Assembly (NCBI GenBank): GCA_902779305.1
Contig: CACZBD010000016.1
Location: 1 to 64,000 of the forward strand
Direction: 5' to 3'
DNA from: an uncultured Lachnospiraceae bacterium
Lineage (GTDB): Bacteria; Bacillota; Clostridia; Lachnospirales; Lachnospiraceae
Length of the DNA: 64,000 nt
Positions 44,911 through 53,326 of the stretch are shown one piece after another. The position numbers were made by a program, and so were the translations under genes. Each line of letters opens with the position of its first letter. The first letter of the stretch is position 1. The notes below the pieces were generated by a model. The model did not search any database and was not told the origin of the DNA. It worked only from the letters and a program-made list of their open reading frames with translations.

Positions 44911-45387
44911 ATGATCGGCGGGATTGGATTCGGATATAACCCTTATAATCTGAATACGACAGTGCACAAACCGGTGACGGTGAAAAACCCCGGGGAATCC
45001 ATGCAGGTCAGCCCGGGCCGCAAATCGTCGCCCGCGGAATGCGAAACCTGCAAGAACCGGAAGTATCAGGACGGTTCGGACGAGATGGTATCCTTTAAGT
45101 CCGCTGCGCATATTTCTCCGCAGGCATCCGCTTCGCGTGTGATGGCGCATGAGATGGAGCATGTTTCCAATGCCTATACAAAAGCGGCTAAAAACAACGG
45201 AAAAGTGCTGCAGGCTTCCGTGACACTGCAGACAGCGATCTGCCCTGAATGCGGGAGAGCCTATGTTTCCGGCGGAGAGACCAGGACTTCGATCCAGTAC
45301 GGTGATGAGAAGAATCCGTACCAGCAGAACAGAAAATCAATGGACAGGGATGCACTTGTCGGAGCAAATGTGGATCTGGCGGTGTGA
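44911..45387 (+). CDS. Putative zinc metalloprotease-like protein with HExxH motif
   Basis: The 158-residue protein carries HEMEH (residues 80-84) in the helix SRVMAHEMEHVSNAYTKA, a classic HExxH zinc-protease pattern. It also has two CxxC pairs (C44/C47 in CETCKNRKYQDG, and CPEC near residue 114). Small clostridial proteins of this kind resemble the SprA-related family, but I am not certain of the family. There is no signal peptide. The gene starts with a Gly/Tyr-rich segment. It is 9 bp before the DUF975 gene and probably transcribed with it. Activity is inferred only from the motif. Confidence 0.6.
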   Translation: MIGGIGFGYNPYNLNTTVHKPVTVKNPGESMQVSPGRKSSPAECETCKNRKYQDGSDEMVSFKSAAHISPQASASRVMAHEMEHVSNAYTKAAKNNGKVLQASVTLQTAICPECGRAYVSGGETRTSIQYGDEKNPYQQNRKSMDRDALVGANVDLAV

Positions 45388-45396
45388 TTTTTATAT

Positions 45397-46260
45397 ATGG
45401 AATACTATTCGAGTGACGGGCTGAAAAGAGCCGCAAAAGAAAAACTGGCGTATCAATCCGGGGTCGCGATCGGTGCCTATCTGGTACGGGCTGCGATCCT
45501 GTTCGGTTTTTTCATGATGGTCGTTTTTGCGCTGATGGGGACACTGTTTCAGCCGATGTTTAATATGCTGAGCAACGTGGATATGGCGACGGATCCTCTT
45601 ACGGCGCAGAAGCAGATGCAGGAACAGATGATCATGATACAGGATATGATGATGAAGCCGCAGTTCATGATCTTATCCGGTCTTGTTTCGGCGATCGTCG
45701 GTGCGCTTGCGGCGACACTTTCTACAGGGTATTCCCATATCTGTCTGAAGATCTCGCGCTCCGGGACGGCAAAGATCTCGGATCTGTTTTTTGTATATCG
45801 TAACAATCCGGACCGTGTGATCCTGCTGTATCTGCTGATCTTTATCGTGCAGACGATCATCGGCCTGCCCTCCGATCTGGTCGCATATTTTGCGTCACAA
45901 AATCCCGGAAGCGGCGGGCTGTTGCTGCTCAATAACATTCTGCTGATCGCCAATTACATTGTGTCCTATATCTTCTCGCTGATGGTCTCGCAGGTATTTT
46001 TCCTGTATCTGGATGATACGCAGAAACCGACGCTTCAGGTATTCTCTGAAAGCATGGCGCTTATGAAGGGCCATAAGGGAAGGCTGTTCTATCTACAGAT
46101 CAGTTTCATCGGCTGGCTCATTCTCGGTGTCCTGACATTCGGAATGCTGCTGATCTGGGTCGGCCCGTATATGGAGGCAACCTATGCCGAGTTTTACAGA
46201 AATCTGAAGAAAGAGCCGCTCTATGTGGCAACACAGGGGTATTCGGAAGAGGCTTTATAA
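45397..46260 (+). CDS. DUF975-family integral membrane protein
   Basis: The 287-residue protein has six hydrophobic segments. The start MEYYSSDGLKRAAKEKL, the central KISRSGTAKISDLFFVYRNN, and the late SESMALMKGHKGRLFYLQISFIGW fit DUF975 proteins. An unusual methionine-rich segment (QKQMQEQMIMIQDMMMK) lies between helices 1 and 2. Function is unknown. It follows the HExxH protein gene after 9 bp. No clear ribosome binding site precedes the ATG at 45397, which suggests translational coupling. Confidence 0.7.
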   Translation: MEYYSSDGLKRAAKEKLAYQSGVAIGAYLVRAAILFGFFMMVVFALMGTLFQPMFNMLSNVDMATDPLTAQKQMQEQMIMIQDMMMKPQFMILSGLVSAIVGALAATLSTGYSHICLKISRSGTAKISDLFFVYRNNPDRVILLYLLIFIVQTIIGLPSDLVAYFASQNPGSGGLLLLNNILLIANYIVSYIFSLMVSQVFFLYLDDTQKPTLQVFSESMALMKGHKGRLFYLQISFIGWLILGVLTFGMLLIWVGPYMEATYAEFYRNLKKEPLYVATQGYSEEAL

Positions 46261-46329
46261 AATATTCATTTGTCTTTGCACCTGCCGGATGTTATCATGG
46301 ATACCGGCAACAGAAAAGGAGAACAGGCT

Positions 46330-46698
46330 ATGTCGAAAAAAGAATGGAAAGAAAGCGGCACGGAACTTGGGCATGCATTTAAGACATTCGGAAAAACATT
46401 CTTACGTTCCGTAGATACCACTGCGGATAAGATTTCGGATTTTGCGGAAGATGCGGTATCTTCCGACCCGAACAGGGATGTCGTACAGCCGCAGCCCAAC
46501 AGCACGGTTTACAGTGACGGAAGCTGGAAAAAGGTTGGAAAAGAACTCGGATCCGGTTTCTTAGGGATCGGAAAGACGATGCTGCATACGGTCGGTCTGG
46601 AGACCGTGAGCGAGGGCGAGAAAAGAGCCAATGCTGATCAGGCCTCGCAGGATCCCGGCAACGGGCAGGTTCCGCCACAAAACGGCAGCGGGGAATAA
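46330..46698 (+). CDS. Small protein with two similar halves, hypothetical
   Basis: The 122-residue protein is cytosolic and has two related segments: KESGTELGHAFKTFGKTFLR (residues about 6-25) and KKVGKELGSGFLGIGKTMLH (about 66-85). Each shows a GxELGxxFxxxGKTxL pattern. They are joined by an acidic linker and followed by a polar Gln/Asn/Gly-rich tail. AAAGGAGAA precedes the ATG at 46330. I do not recognise a family. It lies just upstream of the FMN riboswitch but is not expected to be controlled by it. Confidence 0.65.
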   Translation: MSKKEWKESGTELGHAFKTFGKTFLRSVDTTADKISDFAEDAVSSDPNRDVVQPQPNSTVYSDGSWKKVGKELGSGFLGIGKTMLHTVGLETVSEGEKRANADQASQDPGNGQVPPQNGSGE

Positions 46699-46735
46699 TC
46701 GCAGGATCTAAATAAATATCATAACTAAGCAATTG

Positions 46736-46850
46736 TCTTCGGGGCAGGGTGAAATTCCCGACTGGCGGTACAGTCCGCGAGCACATAAGTGCATGATTTG
46801 GTGAGATTCCAAAACCAACGGTAGAGTCCGGATGAGAGAAGTCAGAACGA
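46736..46850 (+). ncRNA. FMN riboswitch (RFN element)
   Basis: The conserved RFN pieces appear in order: TCTTCGGGGCAGGGTGAAAT, TCCCGACTGGCGGTA, AGTCCGCGAGC, then GGTGAGATTCCAAAACC, AACGGT, AGAGTCCGGATGAGAGAAG. It binds FMN and here precedes a terminator hairpin and a ribU-type gene, so it most likely terminates transcription when flavin is abundant. Confidence 0.95.
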
Positions 46851-46880
46851 TAAAGATCGATACGGTCTTTGTTGATATGC

Positions 46881-46916
46881 CACCGGCAGGACAATCTTGC
46901 CGGTGTTTTTTATTTT
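46881..46916 (+). terminator. Riboswitch-controlled terminator before ribU
   Basis: The stem CACCGGCA (46881-46888) pairs with TGCCGGTG (46898-46905), followed by TTTTTTATTTTTT. This is the expression platform of the FMN riboswitch. Confidence 0.85.
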
Positions 46917-46938
46917 TTATCATCAGGAGGATATAAAA

Positions 46939-47676
46939 ATGAGCAACCTGTTTCAAATGAAAGAACTGTTTCAAAACGTCAGGGAAAATCTGTCGTTCAT
47001 CGGGGTAAGCCTGATCGTCGTTGCCTGCGTGATCGTGTTGGCCATGGTCAGCGAAAAGTTCATCGGTCTGAAAAAAGATGAACGAAGCCGGGTGAGACGG
47101 AACGTGTTTATCGGTGTGTTTTCTGCGATCTCTGCGGTGCTGATGCTGCTTGAGATCCCGCTTCCGTTCGCGCCGCCGTTTTACAAGATCGACTTGAGCG
47201 AGCTCCCTGTACTGATCTGCGGGTTTGCCTACGGACCGATGGCCGGGGTGATCTCGGAATTTCTTAAAGTGCTGTTAAAGCTGCTGATCAAAGGAACATC
47301 GACCGCCTTTGTCGGAGACCTTGCAAACTTTATTGTTGGTTCGACCATGATCCTGCCGGCAACGATCATTTATCATGTGAAAAAATCAAGAAAGACCGCA
47401 CTGATCGGCATGGGCGTCGGGATCCTTGCCATGACGCTCTTCGGAAGCTTTTTCAACGCCGTCTACCTGCTCCCCACATTTGCAAAGCTGTTCGGCATGC
47501 CGCTTGAAGTGATCATCGACATGGGAACGCAGATCAATCCCAGGATCACCGGTGTGACAAGCTTTGTGTTCTGGTGTGTGGTTCCTTTTAATCTCTTAAA
47601 GGGCCTCGTGGTCTCCCTGCTGACGTTTCTGGTGTACAAAAGACTGAGTCCGCTGATCCATAAGGTTCAACAATGA
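46939..47676 (+). CDS. ribU: Riboflavin ECF transporter substrate-binding subunit
   Basis: The 245-residue membrane protein has about six helices and family landmarks of ECF S-components for riboflavin: RRNVFIGVFSAISAVLMLLE, LPFAPPFYKIDLSELPVLI, GFAYGPMAGVISEFLKVLLK and GDLANFIVGSTMILPATIIY. The upstream FMN riboswitch makes the substrate assignment strong. It must pair with ECF energy-coupling proteins encoded elsewhere. AGGAGG at 46925-46930 sets the ATG at 46939. An N-terminal extra helix (FIGVSLIVVACVIVLAMV) makes it longer than minimal RibU proteins. Confidence 0.92.
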   Translation: MSNLFQMKELFQNVRENLSFIGVSLIVVACVIVLAMVSEKFIGLKKDERSRVRRNVFIGVFSAISAVLMLLEIPLPFAPPFYKIDLSELPVLICGFAYGPMAGVISEFLKVLLKLLIKGTSTAFVGDLANFIVGSTMILPATIIYHVKKSRKTALIGMGVGILAMTLFGSFFNAVYLLPTFAKLFGMPLEVIIDMGTQINPRITGVTSFVFWCVVPFNLLKGLVVSLLTFLVYKRLSPLIHKVQQ

Positions 47677-47681
47677 TCCGG

Positions 47682-47711
47682 TTGAAAAGCGATCCTTTAC
47701 CATGCTATAAT
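47682..47711 (+). promoter_or_regulatory. SigA-type promoter of the YcxB-like and t6A gene group
   Basis: TTGAAA (47682-47687), an 18-bp spacer and TATAAT (47706-47711), 100 bp before the next start codon. Confidence 0.65.
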
Positions 47712-47811
47712 ATTTTATGTATGTGGTCATGCCGGTTACACAAGATATGGGTGTATCCGGCCTGATGTCATACAACGTATTGATCCATGGCACAGAAAGC
47801 GGGAAATCCGG

Positions 47812-48297
47812 ATGAAGATCGAATTTGATGTCAAAATGACGGTTGCAAAACTGTATGATTACATGCTTTATCATACATTTCACGGCATGCAGGGACTGCT
47901 CGGCGAGATCGTCGGGGTACTTCTGATCATCGGTTTTGTGATCACAGAACCGCACAAGTGGATCTATCTGATCTGCGGGTTGATCGTGATCTTTTATCTG
48001 CCGGTTGCCCTGCTCATTAATGCGATCAGGCAGATCCGTCTGCAGCCGGCTTTTCAGGACGTGCTGCATTATGTGCTTTCCGACGAAGGGATCGAAGTGC
48101 ATCTGGGAGATCAGGTTGATTCACAGCCGTGGGAGTCTGTGCACAAAGCAGTCTGCACAGGCAAGAACCTGATCGTTTATACCAGCAAGAACACGGCATC
48201 CCTGTTTCCGAGAGCCGACCTTGGCGATCAGGAGGTGGCGGTGATTGAGATGATCAGCACCCACGTGGATCCCAAAAAGGTAAATTTAAGAGTCTGA
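47812..48297 (+). CDS. YcxB-like membrane protein
   Basis: The 161-residue protein has two adjacent helices (residues about 32-66; LGEIVGVLLIIGFVIT and WIYLICGLIVIFYLPVALLI). A cytosolic C-terminal domain of about 90 residues follows (YVLSDEGIEVHLGDQVDSQPWESVHKAV, NLIVYTSKNTASLFPRADLG). This layout matches YcxB-like proteins, whose function is unknown. It starts the run of genes leading to tsaE, 17 bp upstream of it, so it is probably in the same transcript. Confidence 0.75.
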   Translation: MKIEFDVKMTVAKLYDYMLYHTFHGMQGLLGEIVGVLLIIGFVITEPHKWIYLICGLIVIFYLPVALLINAIRQIRLQPAFQDVLHYVLSDEGIEVHLGDQVDSQPWESVHKAVCTGKNLIVYTSKNTASLFPRADLGDQEVAVIEMISTHVDPKKVNLRV

Positions 48298-48314
48298 ACA
48301 TACAGGGCAGAAAA

Positions 48315-48743
48315 ATGATCAGGGAAACCTACAGTACAGAGGAAACATATGCGTTCGCCAAAGAGCTTGCGGACAAAGCGCATCCCGGAGAGGTATATGC
48401 TCTGATCGGAGACCTTGGCGTCGGGAAGACGGTTTTTACACAGGGATTTGCCGCGGGGCTCGGGATCACGGAGCCTGTTAACAGCCCGACCTTTACGATC
48501 CTTAAGATCTATGAAGAGGGAAAATATCCGTTTTACCATTTCGATGTCTACCGGATCGGCGATGTGGATGAAATGGACGAGATCGGTTACGAAGACTGCT
48601 TCTACGGAGACGGAGTCAGCATGGTGGAGTGGGCCGACCTGATCAAAGAGATCATGCCTGAGAATACACATCGGATCGTGATCCGAAAAGATATGGCCAA
48701 GGGAACCGACTATAGGTCGATATCGGTTGATGAACCGGAATAA
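48315..48743 (+). CDS. tsaE: tRNA t6A synthesis ATPase TsaE
   Basis: The 142-residue protein has Walker A IGDLGVGKTVFTQGFAAGLG (residues about 31-39), NSPTFTILKIYE, YHFDVYRI and MVEWAD, all typical of TsaE. It works with TsaB and TsaD to place threonylcarbamoyl on A37 of ANN-decoding tRNAs. tsaB follows after 27 bp. Length is normal. Confidence 0.95.
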   Translation: MIRETYSTEETYAFAKELADKAHPGEVYALIGDLGVGKTVFTQGFAAGLGITEPVNSPTFTILKIYEEGKYPFYHFDVYRIGDVDEMDEIGYEDCFYGDGVSMVEWADLIKEIMPENTHRIVIRKDMAKGTDYRSISVDEPE

Positions 48744-48770
48744 ACCCCGCAGGAAATCGGACTTAACAAC

Positions 48771-49502
48771 ATGAAAATACTGGCAATCGATTCTTCCGGC
48801 CTGGTCGCAAGTGTTGCGCTGCTGGAAGATGAACAGGTTATAGCCGAATATTCGATAAACTATAAAAAGACGCATTCCCAGACGCTGGTCCCGATGCTCG
48901 ATGAGATCAGGAAGATGACGGATCTGGACCTGACTACGGTCGATGCGATCGCCATCGCAAAGGGACCCGGAAGTTTTACGGGACTCCGGATCGGGTCCGC
49001 AACGGCCAAAGGACTTGGACTCGCGCTTGAAAAGCCGCTGATCCCCGTAGGGACGGTCGAAGGCCTTGCCTATAATGTCTGGGGATATCCGGGGCTTGTC
49101 TGCCCGATCATGGATGCCAGAAGAGCGCAGGTCTATACCGGGATCTACCGCTTTACGGACGGATCTTTTAAGATCTTGAAAGACCAGTGCGCGGTCTCGG
49201 TAGAGGAACTGGTCGGCATCTTAAACGGCATGGGAGAACAGGTCCTGTTTCTGGGGGACGGATGCCCGGTATACCGGGAATTGATCGCATCTTCCATTCG
49301 TGTGCCTTTTGCATTTGCGCCTGCCAATATGAACCGGCAGCGCGCCGCTTCGCTCGGTGTGCGCGCCATGGAATTATACAGGGAAGGCATTACGGAAACA
49401 ACCGATGAGCACCGGCCGGAATACCTGAGAATGTCTCAGGCGGAACGGGAATCGATGCAGAAAACGCCGCTTCAGGATGCAGGGAGTGCGAACGGACAGT
49501 AA
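48771..49502 (+). CDS. tsaB: tRNA t6A synthesis protein TsaB
   Basis: The 243-residue protein has the ASKHA-type start KILAIDSSGLVASVALLEDE, HSQTLVPMLDEI, AIAKGPGSFTGLRIGSATAKGL and PIMDARRAQVYTGIY. It is the dimerisation partner and activator of TsaD. It overlaps no neighbour, but rimI begins directly after its stop codon, so translation is coupled. The C-terminal domain (residues about 115-230) is somewhat variable but complete. Confidence 0.95.
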   Translation: MKILAIDSSGLVASVALLEDEQVIAEYSINYKKTHSQTLVPMLDEIRKMTDLDLTTVDAIAIAKGPGSFTGLRIGSATAKGLGLALEKPLIPVGTVEGLAYNVWGYPGLVCPIMDARRAQVYTGIYRFTDGSFKILKDQCAVSVEELVGILNGMGEQVLFLGDGCPVYRELIASSIRVPFAFAPANMNRQRAASLGVRAMELYREGITETTDEHRPEYLRMSQAERESMQKTPLQDAGSANGQ

Positions 49503-49503
49503 G

Positions 49504-49956
49504 ATGGATACGGTGCAAGACAAACTGACGATCCGCCCGATGACGGACGAAGATGTCCCGGCGGTTTCGAAGATCGAAGAGGACACGTTTTCCATGCCCT
49601 GGCATCCGGATGATTTTCGCCAAATGATCCGTGAGGACAACATGACCTATCTGGTGGCAGAACTGGATGGGAAGATCATCGGGGGCGCGGGGCTGCGCAA
49701 TATTCTCGGTGATGGAGAGATCACAAACGTTGCGATCCTTTCCGGACACCGCGGCAAAGGTTATGGAAAGCAGCTGGTCGCAGCCTTACTGCAGGCGGGA
49801 GAGGAACTTGGCGCAAAAGCCTTTACGCTGGAAGTAAGGATCAGCAATGCACCGGCGATCCGCCTGTATGAAAGCCTCGGTTTTGTGTCCGAGGGGATCA
49901 GACCGGGCTTTTACGAGCGCCCGAGGGAAGATGCCCTCATTATGTGGAAAAGATAG
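49504..49956 (+). CDS. rimI: Ribosomal protein N-acetyltransferase RimI
   Basis: The 150-residue GNAT protein has the acetyl-CoA motif VAILSGHRGKGYGKQLVAAL (residues about 75-94), an N-terminal IRPMTDEDVPAVSKIEEDTF, and the C-terminal LYESLGFVSEGIRPGFYERP typical of RimI. It acetylates ribosomal protein S18 or related N-termini. It is placed between tsaB and tsaD, the classic location in Firmicutes. The ATG at 49504 lies 1 bp after the tsaB stop; an in-frame ATG at 49477 inside tsaB would add nine residues. Confidence 0.92.
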   Translation: MDTVQDKLTIRPMTDEDVPAVSKIEEDTFSMPWHPDDFRQMIREDNMTYLVAELDGKIIGGAGLRNILGDGEITNVAILSGHRGKGYGKQLVAALLQAGEELGAKAFTLEVRISNAPAIRLYESLGFVSEGIRPGFYERPREDALIMWKR

Positions 49957-49974
49957 GTTACGGAGATACAGAAC

Positions 49975-50886
49975 ATGTTAGACGTATGCTTGCTGGGTAC
50001 GGGCGGAATGATGCCTTTACCCCGCAGATGGCTTACATCCTGTATGATGAGATATAACGGCAGCAGCATCCTGATCGACTGCGGGGAAGGGACCCAGATC
50101 GCCATGAAAGAAAAGGGCTGGAGTCCGAAACCGATCGATATCATCTGCTTTACGCACTTTCATGCGGATCATATCAGCGGTCTGCCGGGGCTTCTGCTTT
50201 CCATGGGAAATGCGGAACGCACGGAACCGGTCACGATGATCGGACCAAAGGGTCTTTCCAGAGTGGTAAGCGCGCTTCGTACGATCGCGCCGGAACTGCC
50301 GTTTGAGATCAACTTTCTTGAGATCAGCGACCCTTTTGCAAGCTTTGATTTTGACGGATTCCGTCTGGAAGCTTTTAAGGTGCAGCACAACATGGTCTGC
50401 TATGGCTACAACATGCTGATCGGCCGTGCGGGAAGGTTTGATGCGGACCGCGCGAAGGAACAGCAGATCCCGCTGAAGCTTTGGAGCGTGCTGCAAAGGG
50501 GAGAGACCGTCGAGGCGGACGGGAGGGTCTTTACCCCGGATATGGTGCTCGGACCCGAGAGAAAAGGGATCAAGCTGACCTATTGTACCGACAGCCGTCC
50601 GGTCGCTTCCATTGCCGAGCATGCTAAGGACGCCGACCTGTTCATCTGTGAAGGGATGTACGGCGAACCGGGCATGGAAGAGAAGGCAAAAGAGCATAAA
50701 CATATGACATTTTACGAGGCGGCTGACCTTGCAAAGAAGGCCGGGGTAAAGGAACTCTGGCTGACGCATTACAGCCCGTCTCTTGTAAACCCGGGCCAGT
50801 ATCTGGACGAAGTCAGAAAGGTCTTTTCCAATACGCATACCTGCAAGGACGGCAGAAGCGTGGAACTGAGTTTTGAGGAATCATAA
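49975..50886 (+). CDS. rnz: Ribonuclease Z
   Basis: The 303-residue enzyme belongs to the metallo-beta-lactamase fold. It has LLGTGGMMPLP at the N-terminus, the metal motif FTHFHADHISGLPG (residues about 61-74), and LTHYSPSLV near the C-terminus with its metal-binding histidine. A downstream CEGMYGEP with HKHMTFYEAA fits the tRNase Z family. It trims tRNA 3' ends, which suits the serine tRNAs at 57966 and 58162 that lack encoded CCA. The gene is embedded in the t6A cluster, 18 bp after rimI. Confidence 0.9.
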   Translation: MLDVCLLGTGGMMPLPRRWLTSCMMRYNGSSILIDCGEGTQIAMKEKGWSPKPIDIICFTHFHADHISGLPGLLLSMGNAERTEPVTMIGPKGLSRVVSALRTIAPELPFEINFLEISDPFASFDFDGFRLEAFKVQHNMVCYGYNMLIGRAGRFDADRAKEQQIPLKLWSVLQRGETVEADGRVFTPDMVLGPERKGIKLTYCTDSRPVASIAEHAKDADLFICEGMYGEPGMEEKAKEHKHMTFYEAADLAKKAGVKELWLTHYSPSLVNPGQYLDEVRKVFSNTHTCKDGRSVELSFEES

Positions 50887-50910
50887 ATGGTAGCTGCAGG
50901 GAGGAGCGCG

Positions 50911-51489
50911 GTGGATAAGCGCAACCTGAAGAATTTCATCGTGTTGATCATCGTGGCGCTGCTGATCGTGGCGGCTTTCCTTCTGATCGCCAATCGCGGC
51001 AGTAAACGTGATGAATCCCCGCTTGCAAGGACTGCCGTGGAAGAAGTCCTGGACAGGGATCTTTCGCGGAACTACCCGGCAACACCGAAGGAAGTCGTCA
51101 AGTTTTACAGTGAGATCACGAGGTGCTTCTACGGAGAAGAATATACGGATGACCAGCTGGTCGCTTTGGCGGACCAGTCCCGTATGTTGTTTGACGATGA
51201 ACTTCGCGCCAACCAGACCGATGAGCAGTACCTGATGAACTTAAGGACCGTGATCGAAAACTACAAAGAAGAGAAGCGCTCCATCTCAAGCTTTTCCGTC
51301 GCCAGTGCTTCGGACGTGGATTACCATGATTTTAAGGGTGACAGATGGGCCCGCCTGATCGCGATCTATACGATCAAAACGAATCATGCATTCAATACCA
51401 GCAAAGAGGAATACCTGCTCAGAAAAGATGCGCAGGGACACTGGAAGATCTTTGGCTGGAGAGTGATCGAGGAAGCGGCGATCGAATAA
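50911..51489 (+). CDS. Single-pass membrane protein, DUF6715-like
   Basis: The protein has a short basic N-terminus, one helix (residues about 8-28; [19 protein letters not shown]) and an extracytoplasmic helical domain of about 155 residues ([42 protein letters not shown]). It resembles DUF6715 proteins that occur in clostridial t6A clusters; function is unknown. The GTG at 50911 has GGGAGGAG just upstream. An ATG at 50887, directly after the rnz stop and preceded by GAGGAA, is an alternative that adds eight residues. Confidence 0.7.
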   Translation: MDKRNLKNFIVLIIVALLIVAAFLLIANRGSKRDESPLARTAVEEVLDRDLSRNYPATPKEVVKFYSEITRCFYGEEYTDDQLVALADQSRMLFDDELRANQTDEQYLMNLRTVIENYKEEKRSISSFSVASASDVDYHDFKGDRWARLIAIYTIKTNHAFNTSKEEYLLRKDAQGHWKIFGWRVIEEAAIE

Positions 51490-51512
51490 AGTTCCGGAAG
51501 AGGAGACAGATC

Positions 51513-52532
51513 ATGCAGGACAAACTGATCCTGGGAATCGAGAGCTCATGCGATGAGACTGCGGCGGCCGTTGTGAAAGGTGGCCGCACTGTTTTGTCCA
51601 ATGTGATCTCTTCCCAGATCGATATTCATACATTGTACGGCGGCGTGGTGCCGGAGATCGCATCGCGCAAGCATACCGAGCGCATCAATCAGGTGATCAG
51701 GCATGCGCTTTCGGATGCGCACGTTACGCTGTCCGACATCGATGCCATAGCCGTAACCTACGGGCCGGGGCTTGTCGGTGCGCTTCTTGTCGGCGTCGCG
51801 GAGGCAAAAGCCATCAGCTTTGCCACCGGGATCGATCTTGTCGGCGTGCACCATATCGAAGGACATATCAGCGCCAATTATATCGAACACGCGGATCTGG
51901 AACCGCCGTTTTTGTCTCTCGTAGTTTCCGGCGGCCATACGCATCTGGTCAACGTGACCGGTTTCGGGGAATATGAGATCTTAGGCCGCACCAGAGACGA
52001 TGCGGCCGGGGAAGCCTTTGATAAAGTCGCAAGGGCGATCGGCCTGGGGTATCCCGGGGGACCCAAGATCGATAAAGTCGCAAAAGAAGGAGATCCGGAT
52101 GCGATCGCCTTTCCGAGAGCCCATGTCAATGCCTCCGCTTACGATTTCAGTTTCAGCGGGTTAAAATCAGCCGTGCTCAATTATCTGAATTCCTGTGAGA
52201 TGAAAGGTGAACAGATCGTTGTCGCGGATGTTGCGGCATCCTTTCAGAAAGCGGTCGTGGATGTGCTGGTGGAAAATTCCATGCTCGCATGCAGAGAACA
52301 TGGCGCTAAGAAGTTCGCGTTAGCGGGCGGGGTCGCTTCCAATTCCGCGCTCCGGAAAGCCATGCAGGAAGCCTGCGACAGAGAGGGGATCGGCTTCTAC
52401 ATGCCTTCTCCCATCTTTTGTACCGATAATGCGGCCATGATCGCCGTGGCCGGATATTATGAGTATGAAAAAGGGGTTCGTAGCGGACTGGACTTAAATG
52501 CCGTACCGAATCTTCCGCTCGGGACGCGCTGA
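51513..52532 (+). CDS. tsaD: tRNA threonylcarbamoyltransferase TsaD
   Basis: The 339-residue enzyme has [16 protein letters not shown] at the start, the metal-binding histidines in [14 protein letters not shown] (residues about 110-115), [34 protein letters not shown], and the late [12 protein letters not shown] and [14 protein letters not shown]. It transfers the threonylcarbamoyl group onto tRNA A37 with TsaB and TsaE. AGAGGAGA sets the ATG at 51513; the open frame before it overlaps the upstream gene out of phase. Length is normal. Confidence 0.96.
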   Translation: MQDKLILGIESSCDETAAAVVKGGRTVLSNVISSQIDIHTLYGGVVPEIASRKHTERINQVIRHALSDAHVTLSDIDAIAVTYGPGLVGALLVGVAEAKAISFATGIDLVGVHHIEGHISANYIEHADLEPPFLSLVVSGGHTHLVNVTGFGEYEILGRTRDDAAGEAFDKVARAIGLGYPGGPKIDKVAKEGDPDAIAFPRAHVNASAYDFSFSGLKSAVLNYLNSCEMKGEQIVVADVAASFQKAVVDVLVENSMLACREHGAKKFALAGGVASNSALRKAMQEACDREGIGFYMPSPIFCTDNAAMIAVAGYYEYEKGVRSGLDLNAVPNLPLGTR

Positions 52533-52563
52533 AGGGTTTTGAAACCGAATACGGAAAAAGAAT

Positions 52564-53286
52564 ATGAAGAATGAAAAACGTCTGGCTGCGATCGTTCTGG
52601 CAGCAGGAAAAGGAAAACGCATGGGATCGGATCTTCCCAAACAGTATCTGAAACTTTTGGGGAAACCCGTGCTCTGGTATGCGCTGAAAGCTTTTGAAGA
52701 CAGCTTTGTCGACGAAGTGATCCTTGTGACGGCAGAAGAGGAGATCGGATATTGCCAAAGAGAGATCGTTGAGCGCTATGATCTTAAGAAGGTCACAAAG
52801 ATCGTTGCCGGCGGAAAGGAACGCTATCATTCCGTGGCAAATGGTCTTGAGGCCGCAGACTGTGACTATGTTTTTATCCATGACGGGGCAAGGCCGCTTT
52901 TGGATGAGGAGATGCTGTCCCGCCTGTTTTCGGAAGTGAGGCAGCACGGAACGGCCATTGCAGCGATGCCGGCAAAGGATACCGTAAAGATCGCAGATGA
53001 TGGGGGCTTTGCGATCAGTACGCCGGACCGCAGCCATGTCTGGCAGATGCAGACGCCGCAGGTCTTTTCCTATCAGCCGATCAAAGAAGCCTATGAAAAG
53101 CTGCTGGCATCGGAAGAAGAACTGATACAGAAAGGCATTTCGGTCACGGACGATGCGATGGTCATGGAAACCTTCGGCACCCTGCCGGTAAAACTGGTCA
53201 CGGGAAGCTACAGGAACATCAAGATCACAACGCCCGAGGACCTTAAGATCGCCGAAGCGTTTCTGAACGCTCCCTCTGAAAAATAA
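52564..53286 (+). CDS. ispD: 2-C-methyl-D-erythritol 4-phosphate cytidylyltransferase
   Basis: The 240-residue enzyme starts with the nucleotidyltransferase motif IVLAAGKGKRMGSDLPKQYL. It continues with VAGGKERYHSVANGL, VFIHDGARPLLDEEML, AIAAMPAKDTVKIA, RSHVWQMQTPQVFSY and the C-terminal GSYRNIKITTPEDLKIAE. It makes CDP-methylerythritol in the non-mevalonate isoprenoid pathway. No ispF or other pathway genes are adjacent. The gene follows tsaD after 31 bp. Confidence 0.93.
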   Translation: MKNEKRLAAIVLAAGKGKRMGSDLPKQYLKLLGKPVLWYALKAFEDSFVDEVILVTAEEEIGYCQREIVERYDLKKVTKIVAGGKERYHSVANGLEAADCDYVFIHDGARPLLDEEMLSRLFSEVRQHGTAIAAMPAKDTVKIADDGGFAISTPDRSHVWQMQTPQVFSYQPIKEAYEKLLASEEELIQKGISVTDDAMVMETFGTLPVKLVTGSYRNIKITTPEDLKIAEAFLNAPSEK

Positions 53287-53326
53287 CCCGTATCGGCCAA
53301 TATGACGAAAAATGAGGAGATACCGA

